Shown piece after piece: positions 13,236 through 14,019 of a stretch of 14,019 nt of DNA. Origin of the DNA: Bordetella parapertussis (GTDB lineage Bacteria > Pseudomonadota > Gammaproteobacteria > Burkholderiales > Burkholderiaceae_C); assembly GCA_945882755.1 (NCBI GenBank), contig CAMCWS010000055.1, positions 1 to 14,019 on the forward strand. Reading direction: 5' to 3'. The stretch's first letter is position 1, and every line of letters begins with the position of its first letter. The translations under genes were made by a program, and so were the position numbers. The notes below the pieces were generated by a model, which did not search any database, had not been told where the DNA came from, and saw nothing but the letters and a program-made list of their open reading frames with translations.

Positions 13236-14019
13236 TCAGCGCGGTAGTTTGACCAAACCCGCTGCCAAGGCGGTGCCTGTCAAGATCATGGCGGCGCACA
13301 GAATCACCCAAGTCGTGATGACCTCGTTCAAGAAAACGATGCCGATGATGTTGGCAAACAATGGGATCAAATACGTTACTGTCATGGTGCGAGAAGCCCC
13401 CACTTTGGCGATCAAGCGGAAATACAGTACATAGGCCAGACCGGTACACACCACACCAATCATCAGCAAGCTCCACCAAGCACTGTCGCTGGGCCACTGC
13501 TCAGGCCAAAACCAAATGCCTGGCAAAGCCAGCACCAAGCTCGCTCCCAGTTGGCTACCTGCAGCGATGGTCATGGTGGGCACATCGCTCAAAAACCGTT
13601 GCGAGTAGTGGGTGCTCAAGCCGTAACAGGTGGTGGCCAGCAAGCAAGCCAGTACCGCCCAGCCTGAACCGCCCGTTTTGAAAGAAACGCCGCCTGGCAT
13701 GGTCAAGGCCAACAGGGCCGCCCCCGCAAAGCCCAGAAGCAAGCCCACGCCACGAGAATTTCCCGGGTGTTGCTTGAACCAAACCCAAGCGATCAATGCA
13801 CCAAACAGTGGCGTGGTGGAATTCAGTATGGAAGACAAGCCCGTGGTGATTGACATCACCGCATAGGCAGAACAAATAAATGGGATGCCCGAGTTCACCA
13901 CGCCCAAAGGCAAAACACGTTTCCAATGCAGGCCAAGGCTATGGACTTGGCCCTGCCACAGCAAAAAAGGGAGCAAGGTCAACCACGCCACACTGACCCT
14001 TAGCCACGCCGTGGACCAG
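13236..14019 (-). CDS. EamA/DMT-superfamily transporter (partial, N-terminus beyond window)
   Basis: About 260 codons are open from the right edge to a TGA at 13236-13238. The protein is almost entirely membrane helices in two EamA-type halves. The first ends with SSILNSTTPLFGALIAWVWFKQ, the helix and loop typical of EamA domain 1. The second includes CTGLAYVLYFRLIAKVGASRTMTVTYLIPLFANIIGIVFLNE, the signature of the C-terminal EamA repeat. Family members are inner-membrane exporters of amino acids, metabolites or drugs with about ten helices and 290-310 residues, so only the first 30-50 residues should be missing. The substrate cannot be read from sequence. It converges on the hydrolase gene across repeat array 2. 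The true start lies outside the window; a GTG at 13991 is internal, since helical sequence continues upstream of it. Confidence 0.9.
   Translation of the reverse strand, partial: WSTAWLRVSVAWLTLLPFLLWQGQVHSLGLHWKRVLPLGVVNSGIPFICSAYAVMSITTGLSSILNSTTPLFGALIAWVWFKQHPGNSRGVGLLLGFAGAALLALTMPGGVSFKTGGSGWAVLACLLATTCYGLSTHYSQRFLSDVPTMTIAAGSQLGASLVLALPGIWFWPEQWPSDSAWWSLLMIGVVCTGLAYVLYFRLIAKVGASRTMTVTYLIPLFANIIGIVFLNEVITTWVILCAAMILTGTALAAGLVKLPR

Overview
The window reads as chromosomal DNA of a betaproteobacterium, most likely Burkholderiales and close to Comamonadaceae. This is inferred from the gene families and their style (minCDE order, an M23 peptidase followed by a bactofilin, an Acs of 656 residues); no rRNA or tRNA is present to confirm it. 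Every gene except the two cut by the window edges looks intact, and no transposase, integrase, phage gene, CRISPR array or tRNA was found.

Layout. (1) 1-365, minus: the N-terminal part of a YqhA/UPF0114 membrane protein, divergent from (2) acs, acetyl-CoA synthetase (546-2516, plus). (3) 2521-2898: a repeat array that fills the space between the converging ends of acs and the next operon. (4) 2907-6704, all minus: a five-gene signalling cluster read as membrane sensor kinase, OmpR-type response regulator, then MarR-like winged-helix protein, a kinase with no sensor domain, and a stand-alone receiver. Each kinase overlaps its receiver partner by ATGA. (5) 6770-7135, plus: a small predicted exported protein made of two near-identical 40-residue Cys-pair repeats. 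(6) 7150-9043, minus: minC-minD-minE, the division-site placement system. (7) 9146-10452, plus: a one-TM protein of unknown function overlapping an HTTM-like multi-pass membrane protein. (8) 10582-12819, plus: M23 endopeptidase, bactofilin and an arylformamidase-like alpha/beta hydrolase in a tight row. (9) 12824-13229: a second repeat array, again filling a convergent junction. (10) 13236-14019, minus: an EamA/DMT transporter cut by the right edge.

How the parts work together. MinCDE places the division septum. The M23-bactofilin pair is a typical cell-shape module in which a bactofilin scaffold organises a peptidoglycan hydrolase. Acs feeds acetate into central metabolism. The two-component cluster has no recognisable target gene other than, by position only, the divergent small exported protein.

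Most unusual points. The two repeat arrays occupy almost every base between stop codons at two of the three convergent junctions (the third, of 14 bp, has none). Both have forward copies of GTCATTGCGAG on the left and inverted copies on the right, and they share a 57-bp module (55/57 identical) in opposite orientations 10 kb apart. Separately, both histidine kinases lack the acidic residue that normally follows the phospho-accepting histidine.
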